Shown: in pieces, positions 34,373 through 43,324 of the stretch | Layout of the letters: the number at the start of each line of letters is the position of its first letter | Position numbering within the stretch: position 1 is the stretch's first letter | Origin: Flavobacterium hydrocarbonoxydans | GTDB lineage: Bacteria > Bacteroidota > Bacteroidia > Flavobacteriales > Flavobacteriaceae | DNA: 64,000 nt | NCBI RefSeq assembly: GCF_009789235.1 | Contig: NZ_WSTB01000013.1 | Location: 33,520 to 97,519 of the forward strand | Reading direction: 5' to 3' | The notes under the pieces: model-generated | What the model saw: the letters and a program-made list of their open reading frames with translations, nothing else | Databases searched by the model: none | Told to the model about the DNA's origin: nothing | Translations under genes and position numbers: made by a program

Positions 34373-35719
34373 TTAAATTCCTGTGAAATTACTTGGAGTT
34401 ATCTGCAATAATTCCTCCTTAATTGCATCAGAAACCTCCAATGTCGCAATAAAATTATGAATTGCTTTTTTATCAATCGCTTCGTTAGTTCTGGTCAGAC
34501 CTTTCAATGCTTCATAAGGATTTGGATACGCCTCACGACGTAAAATCGTTTGAATAGCTTCGGCCACAACTGCCCAGTTTTTTTCTAAATCTTCGGCAAA
34601 TTTACCTTCGTTCAAAAGCAATTTGTTTAGACCTTTCAAAGAAGCCTCAAAAGCAATAATGGTGTGTCCCATAGGAACACCAATGTTACGCAAAACCGTA
34701 CTGTCAGTTAAATCGCGTTGTAATCTTGAGATTGGCAATTTAGCAGAAAGATGCTCAAAAATAGCATTTGCAATTCCTAAGTTTCCTTCAGAATTTTCAA
34801 AATCAATTGGGTTTACTTTATGTGGCATTGCAGACGAACCAATTTCTCCTGCTTTGATTTTTTGTTTAAAATAATCCATCGAAACATACGTCCAGATATC
34901 TCTGTCAAGATCGATGATAATATTGTTGATTCTTTTTAAAGCATCAAAAAATGCTGCAAAATGATCGTAATGCTCAATTTGAGTAGTTGGGAAAGAGTGG
35001 TGTAAGCCCAATTGGGTTTCTACAAATTTGCTACCAAATTGTTTCCATTCGATTTGTGGATACGCTACGTGATGTGCGTTGTAATTCCCGGTTGCTCCAC
35101 CAAATTTAGCGGCAAACGGAATATTAAATAACAAACGCATTTGCTCTTCAAGACGCTCTACAAAAACCAAAAGTTCTTTTCCTAAACGAGTAGGAGAAGC
35201 CGGTTGTCCGTGCGTACGCGCCAACATTGGAATGTCTTTCCATTCAACGCTTAATTCTTTTAATTTTGAAATTAAAGTAATTAAAGATGGCATATAAACC
35301 TGCTCAAAAGCTTCTTTTGTCGAAAGCGGAATGGCAGTATTATTAATATCCTGAGAAGTTAATCCGAAGTGAATGAACTCTTTGTATTGAGATAAGCCTA
35401 ATTTTTCGAAAGCATCTTTGATAAAGTATTCCACCGCTTTTACGTCGTGGTTGGTTACTTTTTCCGTTTCTTTAATCCAAAGCGCATCTTCGGTAGAGAA
35501 GTTTTTATAAATGTTACGTAAACTGTCAAATAGACTTGGATTTACGCCTGAAAGTTGTGGTAAAGGCACTTCGCATAAAGCAATAAAATACTCGATTTCA
35601 ACCAATACACGGTATTTGATTAAAGCTTCTTCAGAGAAAAAAGGTGCTAATGAAAGGGTTTTGCTTCTATATCTTCCGTCGATTGGCGATATAGCATTCA
35701 ATTCGTTTAAAGTAGTCAT
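34373..35719 (-). CDS. purB: Adenylosuccinate lyase
   Basis: Purine biosynthesis enzyme that cleaves SAICAR and adenylosuccinate, releasing fumarate. The fumarase-superfamily signature is GSSAMPHKVNPIDFEN (about residue 300), and the other active-site segments are GLTSQDINNTA and RTHGQPASPTRLG. The length of 448 aa fits the E. coli PurB subgroup, which is also suggested by the N terminus NAISPIDGRYRSK. It appears to be the first gene of a two-gene unit. Confidence 0.97.
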   Translation of the reverse strand: MTTLNELNAISPIDGRYRSKTLSLAPFFSEEALIKYRVLVEIEYFIALCEVPLPQLSGVNPSLFDSLRNIYKNFSTEDALWIKETEKVTNHDVKAVEYFIKDAFEKLGLSQYKEFIHFGLTSQDINNTAIPLSTKEAFEQVYMPSLITLISKLKELSVEWKDIPMLARTHGQPASPTRLGKELLVFVERLEEQMRLLFNIPFAAKFGGATGNYNAHHVAYPQIEWKQFGSKFVETQLGLHHSFPTTQIEHYDHFAAFFDALKRINNIIIDLDRDIWTYVSMDYFKQKIKAGEIGSSAMPHKVNPIDFENSEGNLGIANAIFEHLSAKLPISRLQRDLTDSTVLRNIGVPMGHTIIAFEASLKGLNKLLLNEGKFAEDLEKNWAVVAEAIQTILRREAYPNPYEALKGLTRTNEAIDKKAIHNFIATLEVSDAIKEELLQITPSNFTGI

Positions 35720-35744
35720 TGTTATGTTGTTTGTTCGAAAGGTG

Positions 35745-35752
35745 CAAAAATA
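35745..35752 (-). promoter_or_regulatory. Candidate -7 box for purB
   Basis: The minus strand reads TATTTTTG, 26 nt before the ATG. A 7-bp microsatellite begins 11 nt upstream. Confidence 0.5.
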
Positions 35753-35762
35753 GTTATAAGTT

Positions 35763-35783
35763 GTGAGTTGTGAGTTGTGAGTT
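35763..35783. repeat. 7-bp microsatellite (GTGAGTT)3
   Basis: Three perfect GTGAGTT units in the purB upstream region, just behind the candidate -7 box. The same unit occurs inside the methyltransferase gene at 50635-50662. Confidence 0.85.
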
Positions 35784-35847
35784 GTATTTTTTTTTATTTA
35801 AATCATTCGCATTAACCAAAATAATATTTGTTAACAAACTACAAATA

Positions 35848-36318
35848 TTATTTTTGATTGAATTCAGATATTGCCCCGATTGTTTTACGAAGCAAAATTT
35901 CCGATTTCCCTTTAACTATAAAATCTTTCAATTCCCCCACTTTTTCATAACCCATTTTATAATATAATCTTGCAGCGTTTGTATTGAACGAAGAAACACA
36001 CATAAAAACATTTGGTGATATTTGAAAGATTCTCTCTTCGAAAAATGCTAGAAGTTCTGAACCAATTCCTCTGTCTCGGTGGCTTGGTTTTATTATTATG
36101 GATTGAATATATCCTCTAAAAGTTCCTGTCATTTGTAAAACTGCAAAGCCAACTAATTCTAAATTTTCTGTTACGATATAAACTTCTTTATTTTCGCCAC
36201 GCATTGCATCTTTGCAACTTTTTAAATCCCTTTTAAGTGTTAGCCAAGGTTCTGATTCACTCATTAGTAATCCGCATTCGTCAATTATATTTTCGTCAGT
36301 TGTCAAATCGATTTTCAT
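35848..36318 (-). CDS. GNAT acetyltransferase
   Basis: A 156-aa acetyltransferase. The acetyl-CoA binding loop is IIIKPSHRDRGIGSELLAFF, followed by the NTNAARLYYKMGYEKVGEL C-terminal motif. The acceptor is unknown. It lies 33 nt after the sirtuin gene and, together with the GNAT at 37046, flanks it. Confidence 0.87.
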   Translation of the reverse strand: MKIDLTTDENIIDECGLLMSESEPWLTLKRDLKSCKDAMRGENKEVYIVTENLELVGFAVLQMTGTFRGYIQSIIIKPSHRDRGIGSELLAFFEERIFQISPNVFMCVSSFNTNAARLYYKMGYEKVGELKDFIVKGKSEILLRKTIGAISEFNQK

Positions 36319-36351
36319 TTTCTGTAGTTTTTTATTTGACGTAATTGTATT

Positions 36352-37041
36352 TTAAATTGATTTTAATCGCTCACGTAATTCAGCCACACCTTCAGAAGCA
36401 ACTTTAGCAATAACTTCCACTTTATTTCGAATATTCGGAATTGTAATGGGTTTTGGATCAATATAAAAAACCGGAGTGATGCTGTACGTGTACGAAATTA
36501 AACCCGCCGCTGGATAAACTTGCAACGAAGTACCAATTACGGCAAAATAATCTGCCGTTTCGGTAATGGCGATTGCTTCTTCCAGTGCAGGAACATCTTC
36601 GCCAAACCAAACAATATGAGGACGAAGCTGATGCCCGTTTTCGTCTAAATCACCAGTAAATAAATCGTCAGTCCAATCCAGAATATGATTTCTATTTTGA
36701 GTGCTTCTTACTTTTAATAATTCTCCATGTAAGTGCAAAACTTTTGTACTTCCGGCGCGTTCGTGCAAATCATCCACATTCTGTGTAATAATATATACAT
36801 CAAAATCGTGCTCTAATTCGGCTAAAATTTGATGCCCTAAATTAGGTTGAACGTCTTTGAGTTGTGCGCGACGTTTGTTGTAAAAATCGAGAACCAATTC
36901 CTGATTTTTTCGCCAACCTTCTGGGGTAGCGACTTCCATCACGTCATGACCTTCCCACAAACCGTCGCTGTCACGAAAAGTTTTGATACCGCTTTCGGCA
37001 CTAATTCCTGCACCGGTCAGGACCACTAATTTCTTTTTCAT
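36352..37041 (-). CDS. cobB: NAD-dependent protein deacylase (Sir2/CobB) without zinc cysteines
   Basis: Sirtuin that removes acyl groups from lysines with NAD. GAGISAESGI (10-19), the TQNVDDLHERAG motif and catalytic H105 in HLHGE are present. FYNKRR (Y54, R57) corresponds to the Tyr and Arg that class III sirtuins use to bind succinyl or malonyl lysine, so desuccinylase activity is possible. The protein contains no Cys, so the zinc ribbon normally carried by CxxC pairs is lost; the segment is shortened to NRNHILDWTDDLF. It follows a GNAT gene by 4 nt and precedes another by 33 nt. Confidence 0.9.
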   Translation of the reverse strand: MKKKLVVLTGAGISAESGIKTFRDSDGLWEGHDVMEVATPEGWRKNQELVLDFYNKRRAQLKDVQPNLGHQILAELEHDFDVYIITQNVDDLHERAGSTKVLHLHGELLKVRSTQNRNHILDWTDDLFTGDLDENGHQLRPHIVWFGEDVPALEEAIAITETADYFAVIGTSLQVYPAAGLISYTYSITPVFYIDPKPITIPNIRNKVEVIAKVASEGVAELRERLKSI

Positions 37042-37045
37042 TTAA

Positions 37046-37567
37046 TTATTTCAAAGTTAGTTTCATTAGCAAATCAGTTTGTTCATCATCGCCTAATCTA
37101 AAAATATGTTTGTCAAATTCCACAAAACCATTCTTTTTATAAAAGTTCAAAGCTCTGTGATTTTCTTCCCAAACTCCTAACCAGATATAATTCAAGTCGG
37201 CATCTTGAGCTATTTCCAACGCTTTTTGATATAAAATTTGCCCGACTTTAAGTCCGTGGAATTCTTTCAAAACATAAATACGTTCTATTTCTAAACCGTT
37301 TTTATCTTTCAATTCGGTTTGTGCTTCCCCAAAATTTACTTTTAGATAACCTAGAATTTTATCTTCGATATGTGCAAAATAGAATTCAGAATCAGTATTT
37401 GATAATTCGGCGGTAAGTTTGTCAATTGCGAATTTTTCATCTAAGTAGTCTTTCATGTTTTCCTCAGAATTGTCACCAGAGAAAGTTTCATAAAACGTTT
37501 CTCTTCCTATCTTTTGTAATTGCTGAATTTCTGAAAGTTCGATTTTTTTAATTGAGGGAGTTTTCAT
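37046..37567 (-). CDS. GNAT acetyltransferase
   Basis: A 173-aa acetyltransferase. The acetyl-CoA loop is IYVLKEFHGLKVGQILYQKAL and the C-terminal motif is NHRALNFYKKNGFVEF. It is the first gene of a three-gene minus-strand cluster with the sirtuin, which starts 4 nt after its stop, so translational coupling is likely. The acceptor is unknown. Confidence 0.87.
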   Translation of the reverse strand: MKTPSIKKIELSEIQQLQKIGRETFYETFSGDNSEENMKDYLDEKFAIDKLTAELSNTDSEFYFAHIEDKILGYLKVNFGEAQTELKDKNGLEIERIYVLKEFHGLKVGQILYQKALEIAQDADLNYIWLGVWEENHRALNFYKKNGFVEFDKHIFRLGDDEQTDLLMKLTLK

Positions 37568-37919
37568 GCTTAGAATGTTTTTTTACGAATTTAATCAAAG
37601 TTTTTCTGATCACGAAGAGAAAGCATTCTTTTTAGAAGGCATTTGTTTTAAAAAAAAAGAAAAAAAAGTTAGCCACGAATTACACCAATTTTCGCTAATT
37701 TTTATCAAATTTGAAATTTAATTACTCGAATCCTACTTGTTTTTTTAGGAATTAGTGTAATTAAAAACTAGTTGTAATTCGTGTTTATTTGTTTAATTGC
37801 TTCGCCTGTTCGCTATTGCTCGGGTCGTGGCAAAAATTTTTAAATATGAATGCCCTGATTTTTTTATCGAATAAAAAAGAAATTTAAAAAATGTATTTTT
37901 GCGATAAATAAAAACCAAA
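37568..37919. other. Intergenic region with an imperfect inverted repeat
   Basis: Between divergent genes. CACGAATTACA (37675-37685) pairs with TGTAATTCGTG (37773-37783), with further weak pairing inside. No gene is visible. The right end carries the trmH promoter candidate. Confidence 0.6.
37894..37901 (+). promoter_or_regulatory. Candidate -7 box for trmH
   Basis: TATTTTTG fits TAnnTTTG and lies 18 nt before the ATG at 37920. No -33 TTG is seen at the usual distance. Confidence 0.45.
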
Positions 37920-38582
37920 ATGATTGATTTAGATTACCTCGCTTTTCTTGAAAATATATTGACAGATAACCGTAAAGAACGATTTCTAAATGTTCTCGAA
38001 ACTCGTACCAAACATTTTACAATTGTGGTAGAAGATGTTTTTCAGATGCACAATACCAGTGCTGTGATGCGCAGTTGTGAAGTTTTTGGAATTCAGGAAC
38101 TGAATGTTATCGAGCAACGTTTTGGAAAGAGAATTGACAAGGAAATTGCGATGGGCGCTCAAAAATGGGTAGATATCCATCAGTTTGAATCGGTTACAAG
38201 TTGTATTGATAATCTAAGAAATCAGGGATACCAAATTATTGCAACAACGCCTCATGAAAATGATTGTTTGCTGGAAGATTTTGATATTTCAAAACCAAGT
38301 GCCTTATTTTTCGGAACAGAAAGAGACGGACTTTCTCCAGAAATTTTAGAAAAAGCAGATGGTTTTTTGAAGATTCCGATGGTTGGTTTTACCGAGAGTT
38401 TGAATATTTCGGTTTCGGCTGCGATTATCATCCAAAATATAACCAACCGATTACGAAATTCTGATATCGACTGGCAATTATCTCCAGAAGAAATTTTAGA
38501 GAAACGTCTGGCTTGGGCAAGAAGCTCCATAAAAGATATCAAACGAATCGAAGCCAGATATTACGAAGAGAATCCGAGATAG
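37920..38582 (+). CDS. trmH: tRNA (guanosine-2'-O-)-methyltransferase, TrmH/SpoU family
   Basis: SPOUT-fold methyltransferase expected to methylate G18 of tRNA. The knot motifs are visible: motif 1 in VEDVFQMHNTSAVMRSCEVFG (Asn and Arg), motif 2 in ALFFGTERDGLSPEILEKAD, and motif 3 in IPMVGFTESLNISVSAAI. The first 30 residues and 220-aa length match TrmH rather than RlmB. The target is inferred from family resemblance. It stands alone. Confidence 0.9.
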   Translation: MIDLDYLAFLENILTDNRKERFLNVLETRTKHFTIVVEDVFQMHNTSAVMRSCEVFGIQELNVIEQRFGKRIDKEIAMGAQKWVDIHQFESVTSCIDNLRNQGYQIIATTPHENDCLLEDFDISKPSALFFGTERDGLSPEILEKADGFLKIPMVGFTESLNISVSAAIIIQNITNRLRNSDIDWQLSPEEILEKRLAWARSSIKDIKRIEARYYEENPR

Positions 38583-38650
38583 TATAAAGGCGAGTTATTT
38601 TTTAAAGCCACAGATTATAAAGATTAAAAGGATTATTTTATTAAGATTCT

Positions 38651-38695
38651 GCAGATTAACACAGATTTTTTATATAATTATCTGTGTCAATCTGC
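38651..38695. repeat. Hairpin (GCAGATTAACACAGAT)
   Basis: Arms 38651-38666 and 38680-38695 pair with one mismatch. Outer sequences CACAGATTATAAAGATT and AATCTTT also pair weakly. It lies between the convergent trmH and PepSY genes. A cousin with CACAGATTATAAGGAT is at 40544. Confidence 0.75.
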
Positions 38696-38753
38696 TTAAA
38701 TCTTTTTTAAACCTGCGTGAAAGAAATAAAATTTAGAACCTCAGTAACTTTTT

Positions 38754-40376
38754 TTACTTTTTCAAAAACAAAATAAACCCAAGCACACTCACAATCAAAA
38801 TTGTCAATGCTGCCAAAACCATTGATAGGTCACGAATGTTTTTTCCTGCCCAATCCATAAATAAAAATTTATGCAGAAAAGCAAAAGAATAACCTTCCAC
38901 TTTGTCTGAAGTTTTAATCACAGCTGCCAGTCTTGAAGTCGCTGTTTCTATGAAATAAGTAGTTTTTTCGGGTGTGTCGTATGCCAATTTTACGACTGGC
39001 AATCTTTTGTTTACAAAACCATATTCTCTGCTTTCGAAATCGGTTAGGACTTTTGATTCTAATAATTTCGCATTTTCTAAAGATGGTTGTGGCTCATCCG
39101 TAGTTTCAACCATTTCGCAGCACGCGGCTTTTGGAGCGCCATCTGTAAAATAATAGGCTAGAAATTGCGCATATTCTAAGTCGATATTGGGTGCAATTTT
39201 ATTGGTTGTGGCGTTGATGTAAACTACCTCAGATTTCAGGCTTTCTTTTTTATTCCATTTTGAATTAGAATCAACTTTTGCCGTTTTATATTTTTCTTTT
39301 TGAACCAATTGACAGCGATAATAGGTCGTATCGTTTAATGTGATAATACTGGCGTTTTGAAAACGGCTCCAGTCTAAATTCAGGCTATTATTGGCTAGCG
39401 GAATTTCTTTGGTAGTAAATGTTGGTTCGTAAACCATTTGCGATAAAGTGTACGGTGCCCATTTGGTAGTTGCGTGATACCCACCGCTAAAAGCAAATGT
39501 CAAAGTAAAAAGTGAAACCCAGATCCCGATTTGGCGATGGTATTTTCGAAGTCCTTTTTTAGGGGCTAAACTATCTGTTTTTTTGAATTGTTTCCAAAGT
39601 AAGCCATAAATTAAGATGCCGCTCAAGGCAGAGAAACCAATGATGGACAACAAGAAAATCATCGTGATGATTCGGATGCTGTTGTTGGTAATGGCATCAA
39701 TAAAGGACCAGTTATGAAAAGTATCAAAAAACCAGATAAACCATTGTCTGGAAGTTGGATTGTAAGTTGCTAATTTGCTTGAAGAGGTTTCTACGTAAAC
39801 TTCCATCGCGTCATCACGATCCAAAGTAACTTTGTAAACTGGTAAATAGCGATTTACATATTTGTATTGTGATGTAAATTCGGTTACGATTTCGCTCTTT
39901 TTTACGGCGCTTTTCTGATCGTCTAAGAAATAACGGGAAAGCCATTCGGCATATTTTTGATCTCCGTTTTCTAATTTTTTAGCTGTTGAAGTATCAAAAT
40001 ACAATAAATCGCCTTTGGTATTTTTTACCTGATAAAAAGCAGCATCGTTAAAAGATACAATTCGGAAGTTTTTGAATTCTGAAATACCGTTTTTCTGCAA
40101 AACTTCCTGAATAGAAAACTGCAGTTGGTTTTTGTCAATTGGTTGGAAATCCAGTTTTTCGTGTGCGATTTCGGGTTTGAAAAAATGCGCCATAAACGGA
40201 TGCATCAATCCTGATAATGTCCAGAATATAACGGGAACAATCGTAATAAGCCCAATGGTACGGTGCCATTTGTACATGTGCTGTTTGATTTTCTTGACGA
40301 TTTTAGAGTCTTTCTTTTTAGACTTTTTCTCTTTGATTTCTTTGCTCATTTTTGAGATCTTAAAATTAAGTGCCAT
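38754..40376 (-). CDS. PepSY-domain membrane protein
   Basis: A protein of about 540 aa with four membrane helices and two periplasmic PepSY domains. WHRTIGLITIVPVIFWTLSGLMHPF and YHRQIGIWVSLFTLTFAFSG are the typical helix and His pairs of the PepSY_TM family. Members often sit beside TonB receptors and are linked to iron or copper handling, perhaps as ferric reductases. Start is uncertain: ATG at 40388 lies in a hairpin, and 40376 or 40349 (MSKEIKEK) are alternatives. It is downstream of the TonB receptor on the same strand. Confidence 0.82.
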   Translation of the reverse strand: MALNFKISKMSKEIKEKKSKKKDSKIVKKIKQHMYKWHRTIGLITIVPVIFWTLSGLMHPFMAHFFKPEIAHEKLDFQPIDKNQLQFSIQEVLQKNGISEFKNFRIVSFNDAAFYQVKNTKGDLLYFDTSTAKKLENGDQKYAEWLSRYFLDDQKSAVKKSEIVTEFTSQYKYVNRYLPVYKVTLDRDDAMEVYVETSSSKLATYNPTSRQWFIWFFDTFHNWSFIDAITNNSIRIITMIFLLSIIGFSALSGILIYGLLWKQFKKTDSLAPKKGLRKYHRQIGIWVSLFTLTFAFSGGYHATTKWAPYTLSQMVYEPTFTTKEIPLANNSLNLDWSRFQNASIITLNDTTYYRCQLVQKEKYKTAKVDSNSKWNKKESLKSEVVYINATTNKIAPNIDLEYAQFLAYYFTDGAPKAACCEMVETTDEPQPSLENAKLLESKVLTDFESREYGFVNKRLPVVKLAYDTPEKTTYFIETATSRLAAVIKTSDKVEGYSFAFLHKFLFMDWAGKNIRDLSMVLAALTILIVSVLGFILFLKK

Positions 40377-40382
40377 TTTTTT

Positions 40383-40443
40383 AACCATTAAGAGATTAAG
40401 AAAAATTAAGTTTTGCCTAATGAAACTTAATATCTTAATGGTT
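40383..40443. repeat. Hairpin (AACCATTAAGA)
   Basis: AACCATTAAGA (40383-40393) pairs with TCTTAATGGTT (40433-40443), with an inner pair TTAAGTTT / AAACTTAA. It overlaps the most upstream ATG of the PepSY gene, which argues against that start. Confidence 0.75.
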
Positions 40444-40453
40444 TATTCTTTTT

Positions 40454-40525
40454 TAGCCCCGATCGAAGTGGCATCCTTTTGTGGTGGGGTTCACCACAAA
40501 AGATACAGCGGAGAGCGGGATTAGC
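40454..40525. repeat. REP-like structured element, copy 2
   Basis: CTTTTGTGGTG (40476-40486) pairs with CACCACAAAAG (40492-40502) around a GGGGT-type loop. Edges TAGCCCCGATCGAAGTGG and GAGAGCGGGATTAGC match copies 1 and 3, with the stem differing from each by paired changes. Confidence 0.87.
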
Positions 40526-40543
40526 TTCTAATAATTATTTTTC

Positions 40544-40610
40544 GCCACAGATTATAAGGATTAGAATGATTTTTTTTAAATAATTTGTGTTCATCTTTTT
40601 AATCTGTGGC
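40544..40610. repeat. Hairpin (GCCACAGATTATAAGGAT)
   Basis: Arms 40544-40561 and 40593-40610 pair with two mismatches. It lies just after the TonB receptor stop and may act as its terminator. Confidence 0.8.
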
Positions 40611-40620
40611 TAAAATTTAT

Positions 40621-42780
40621 TTATTTTTTTAATGAAAAATTATATTGTATTCCGAATACAAATGTTCTTGGAGCCGCTGCTGTATAGGTTGGTTGCGCAT
40701 TGGCTAAGTTGCTTCTCGAAACATTATAGGCGTATAATTTATCGGTTAGGTTCATTACGTTTCCGTAGATTTCGAAGGCTTTCCACTGGTAGCCAACTCT
40801 TGCGTTGAATAAGTTATATCCACCATATTTTACGGTATTAATCTGGTCCTGGTAATAACTTCCAACCAATTGCCATTCGATTGAAGTTCTAAGGTTTGGA
40901 AGCCAGTTTGGGTAATAACTGATTTCTGAATTTCCAGACCATCTTGGCGCTTGTGGCATTTCTTTTCCGTCTAAATTCTGAACCGGATCCGATGGTTTGT
41001 CCGAAAGTTTAAAATCGATGTACGTGTGTTGTGCGTAAGTTCCGCCTAAGCGAAAGTTAAACTGTTTTGAAGGTCGGTAAGTCGTTCCAAACTCAATTCC
41101 TTTGTGACGTGTTTCTCCAGCCGAACGGTAATCAGTTGAATTGTCTGGTAATTTGATGCTTAATAATTCGTTTTCGCCTTCCATATAATAGAATGCGTAG
41201 TCAAAATTTAATTTATTTTGAAGGAAAGAAAACCATCCGCCCACTTCGTAATTGTTGAAAGTGGCAGGTTTTAGATTGTAATAAAAATCAGCAGGAACTC
41301 CAGTTGTACCGCCAGTTCCAGGTTTTGTTCTGAAGATTGATGTAATGCCGGGAGGCGCAAACCCTTGCGAATGATTTTCGTAAAAACCCGCAAAATCAAA
41401 CGGATTGTAATTGGCACCAGCCTTAAAAGTTACTTTGTCATACACTTTGCTTCCTGTGGATTTGTCCAGCGCATTGTCGTAATCTACTTTCATATTGTCA
41501 TAACGACCGCCAACGGTAATTACCAATTTTTCGATTGGATTGATACTCAATTGCGCATAACCAGCAGCATTATAAATGTCTGCAGAATAATCAGCCAATT
41601 TGGAGTCAGGACGTTCGGCTACGATTTCGTATGAATCTACGGTTTGTTTGCCTGGTTCGCCCGGATTTAAATTGGCTTTTAAGTCAATTACATAAGACCA
41701 ATAGGTTACAGGAGAGTAATCGTAAAGTGCTCCAGCGACCAATTTTGCGTTTAAAAAATCAAATTTTTGAGTGTGCTGACCAATTGCTCCGTAACTCTTG
41801 AAGTTATTCGAATTGACTTCTCCAGTTGCTTTGGTTGGATTTACAGTTGGGCTCCATCTGATTCCGTAAGAAGGATTTTGTCCTAATTTGTTATCACGTA
41901 AATATCCTGTAATGTAACTGCTTGCGTTGTCATTCCAGTCATGTTCCAGAGTCAATCGAGTTCTCAAAGCATCTGATTTTCTATAGGTAAAATCGGTTGT
42001 GCTTTTGTAGGTTCTGTTGTTAAAAGCGTCTTCGTTGACACTTCCGCTCATATCCGAATAATATTTTCCGTACATCGTATTGCTAATCAGGCGGGTAGAG
42101 TGAGAAATGTTGTAATCGATTCTTGCATTCAGATTGTCTTTGTTGTAGTCTGAATAGGTCATCCAGCCGTTTTCCTGCAAACTTGAAATTCCGGCAATAT
42201 GAAAACCAACTTTTCCGATGGTCGCTCCGCCAGCAGCCTGAATTCTTCTATAACCATAATTATCTGCCTGAACGCCAAATTTAAATTCTGGATCAACAGG
42301 TGGTTTTAGCGAAATTAAATTGATCGTTCCACCCACAGCTTCAGGTCCGTAAAGCGAAGAAACGGGTCCTTTTACAACCTCGATACTTTGCAAATTAAAC
42401 TGATTGATTTCGAGTAAAGCATTGTGATTGAAGATTCCCATTGGGCGAATTGGCAAGCCATCTTCTAAATACAAATAATAAGCATTGGTGGTCATCGGCT
42501 GACGAATCGACATCATGTGCTGCTCGTTTCCCAGATTAACCATCAAAACTCCAGGTGTTTTGTTTATGATTTCGTAAACCGCAGTAGCTTTAGCTTCGTT
42601 GATGGTTTTGGCAGTCAGTTTACTAATAGCAACAGGTGTTTCTTTGCGTAAAGTTGCCGTACGATTGGCTGTGATAAAAACGTTTTCTAATTCTTGTGTT
42701 TTTGTAGAATCCTGCTCGGGTTTGTTTTGTGCCAAAGTAATTTGCCCTATCAGCAATAGGGTAAAGTATATTTTTTTCAT
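40621..42780 (-). CDS. TonB-dependent outer-membrane receptor
   Basis: A 719-aa receptor that imports a metal-chelate or similar ligand. Signal peptide MKKIYFTLLLIGQITLAQ, plug domain from ELENVFITANRTATLRKETP to the VVKGPVSSLYGPEAVGGTI motif, then a 22-strand barrel that ends FVFGIQYNFSLKK. There is no CarboxypepD_reg domain and no adjacent SusD, so it is not a SusCD glycan importer. Upstream is a small CNGRC protein and downstream a PepSY protein, which suggests iron or copper uptake. The ligand is not shown by sequence. Confidence 0.92.
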   Translation of the reverse strand: MKKIYFTLLLIGQITLAQNKPEQDSTKTQELENVFITANRTATLRKETPVAISKLTAKTINEAKATAVYEIINKTPGVLMVNLGNEQHMMSIRQPMTTNAYYLYLEDGLPIRPMGIFNHNALLEINQFNLQSIEVVKGPVSSLYGPEAVGGTINLISLKPPVDPEFKFGVQADNYGYRRIQAAGGATIGKVGFHIAGISSLQENGWMTYSDYNKDNLNARIDYNISHSTRLISNTMYGKYYSDMSGSVNEDAFNNRTYKSTTDFTYRKSDALRTRLTLEHDWNDNASSYITGYLRDNKLGQNPSYGIRWSPTVNPTKATGEVNSNNFKSYGAIGQHTQKFDFLNAKLVAGALYDYSPVTYWSYVIDLKANLNPGEPGKQTVDSYEIVAERPDSKLADYSADIYNAAGYAQLSINPIEKLVITVGGRYDNMKVDYDNALDKSTGSKVYDKVTFKAGANYNPFDFAGFYENHSQGFAPPGITSIFRTKPGTGGTTGVPADFYYNLKPATFNNYEVGGWFSFLQNKLNFDYAFYYMEGENELLSIKLPDNSTDYRSAGETRHKGIEFGTTYRPSKQFNFRLGGTYAQHTYIDFKLSDKPSDPVQNLDGKEMPQAPRWSGNSEISYYPNWLPNLRTSIEWQLVGSYYQDQINTVKYGGYNLFNARVGYQWKAFEIYGNVMNLTDKLYAYNVSRSNLANAQPTYTAAAPRTFVFGIQYNFSLKK

Positions 42781-42876
42781 TTTAAATTATATAAATTTTA
42801 AAAAGTACGTGTTTTTCATTGGCTTTAAGCCAATAAAAAAATCATTTCAAAACGTATTGAAATGCGTGATTAAAAA

Positions 42877-43254
42877 TTATATAAAATAGGATGGAGGGTG
42901 AAAAGTAGCAATCGAAACCGAGATTGGCTTTTTAGCTGCAGCAGGAAAAATTCTATCCTGAGATTCAATGATTTCTATAACTTTAAAGTGGGGTGCAGCT
43001 ATATTCTGGATGTAAACAATCTCTACCTTTTCTTTTAGATTGTTTTCCATCTTTTTTTCGTTATCCGAATATTTTTTTAAGCTTTTTTGAAGATCACATC
43101 GACCATTACAACTATTAAAAACCATTTTTCGCTGTACACAAATAGTCTTTGCGATTTCTTCCTGATTTAATTTGAATGCCGTATAAACAAAGAAACTGCC
43201 AAAGGTTGGCATTAAAAGCATACAGGAAAGAAATATGATGAGTAACTTTTTCAA
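42877..43254 (-). CDS. Small exported CNGRC protein, possible metal-binding
   Basis: A 125-aa protein with an N-terminal hydrophobic segment (MKKLLIIFLSCMLLMPTFGS) and two Cys-bearing motifs, KTICVQRKM and NSCNGRCDLQKSL. The CNGRC/CNGKC motif followed by a Lys-rich helix occurs in small Bacteroidota proteins that sit with TonB receptors. I recall them in copper-related loci, but this is memory and not proof. Its position 96 nt before the receptor gene on the same strand supports a shared role in metal uptake. The last 15 residues (VSIATFHPPSYFI) are hydrophobic. Confidence 0.68.
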   Translation of the reverse strand: MKKLLIIFLSCMLLMPTFGSFFVYTAFKLNQEEIAKTICVQRKMVFNSCNGRCDLQKSLKKYSDNEKKMENNLKEKVEIVYIQNIAAPHFKVIEIIESQDRIFPAAAKKPISVSIATFHPPSYFI

Positions 43255-43277
43255 AAGTTGTTTCGTTGTTTCAAGCG

Positions 43278-43285
43278 CAAAAATA
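43278..43285 (-). promoter_or_regulatory. Candidate -7 box for the CNGRC/TonB/PepSY genes
   Basis: The minus strand reads TATTTTTG, 23 nt before the ATG at 43254. Confidence 0.5.
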
Positions 43286-43324
43286 CATTTTATTCGTTTT
43301 AGAAAGAATAAATATTAGTTTTTT

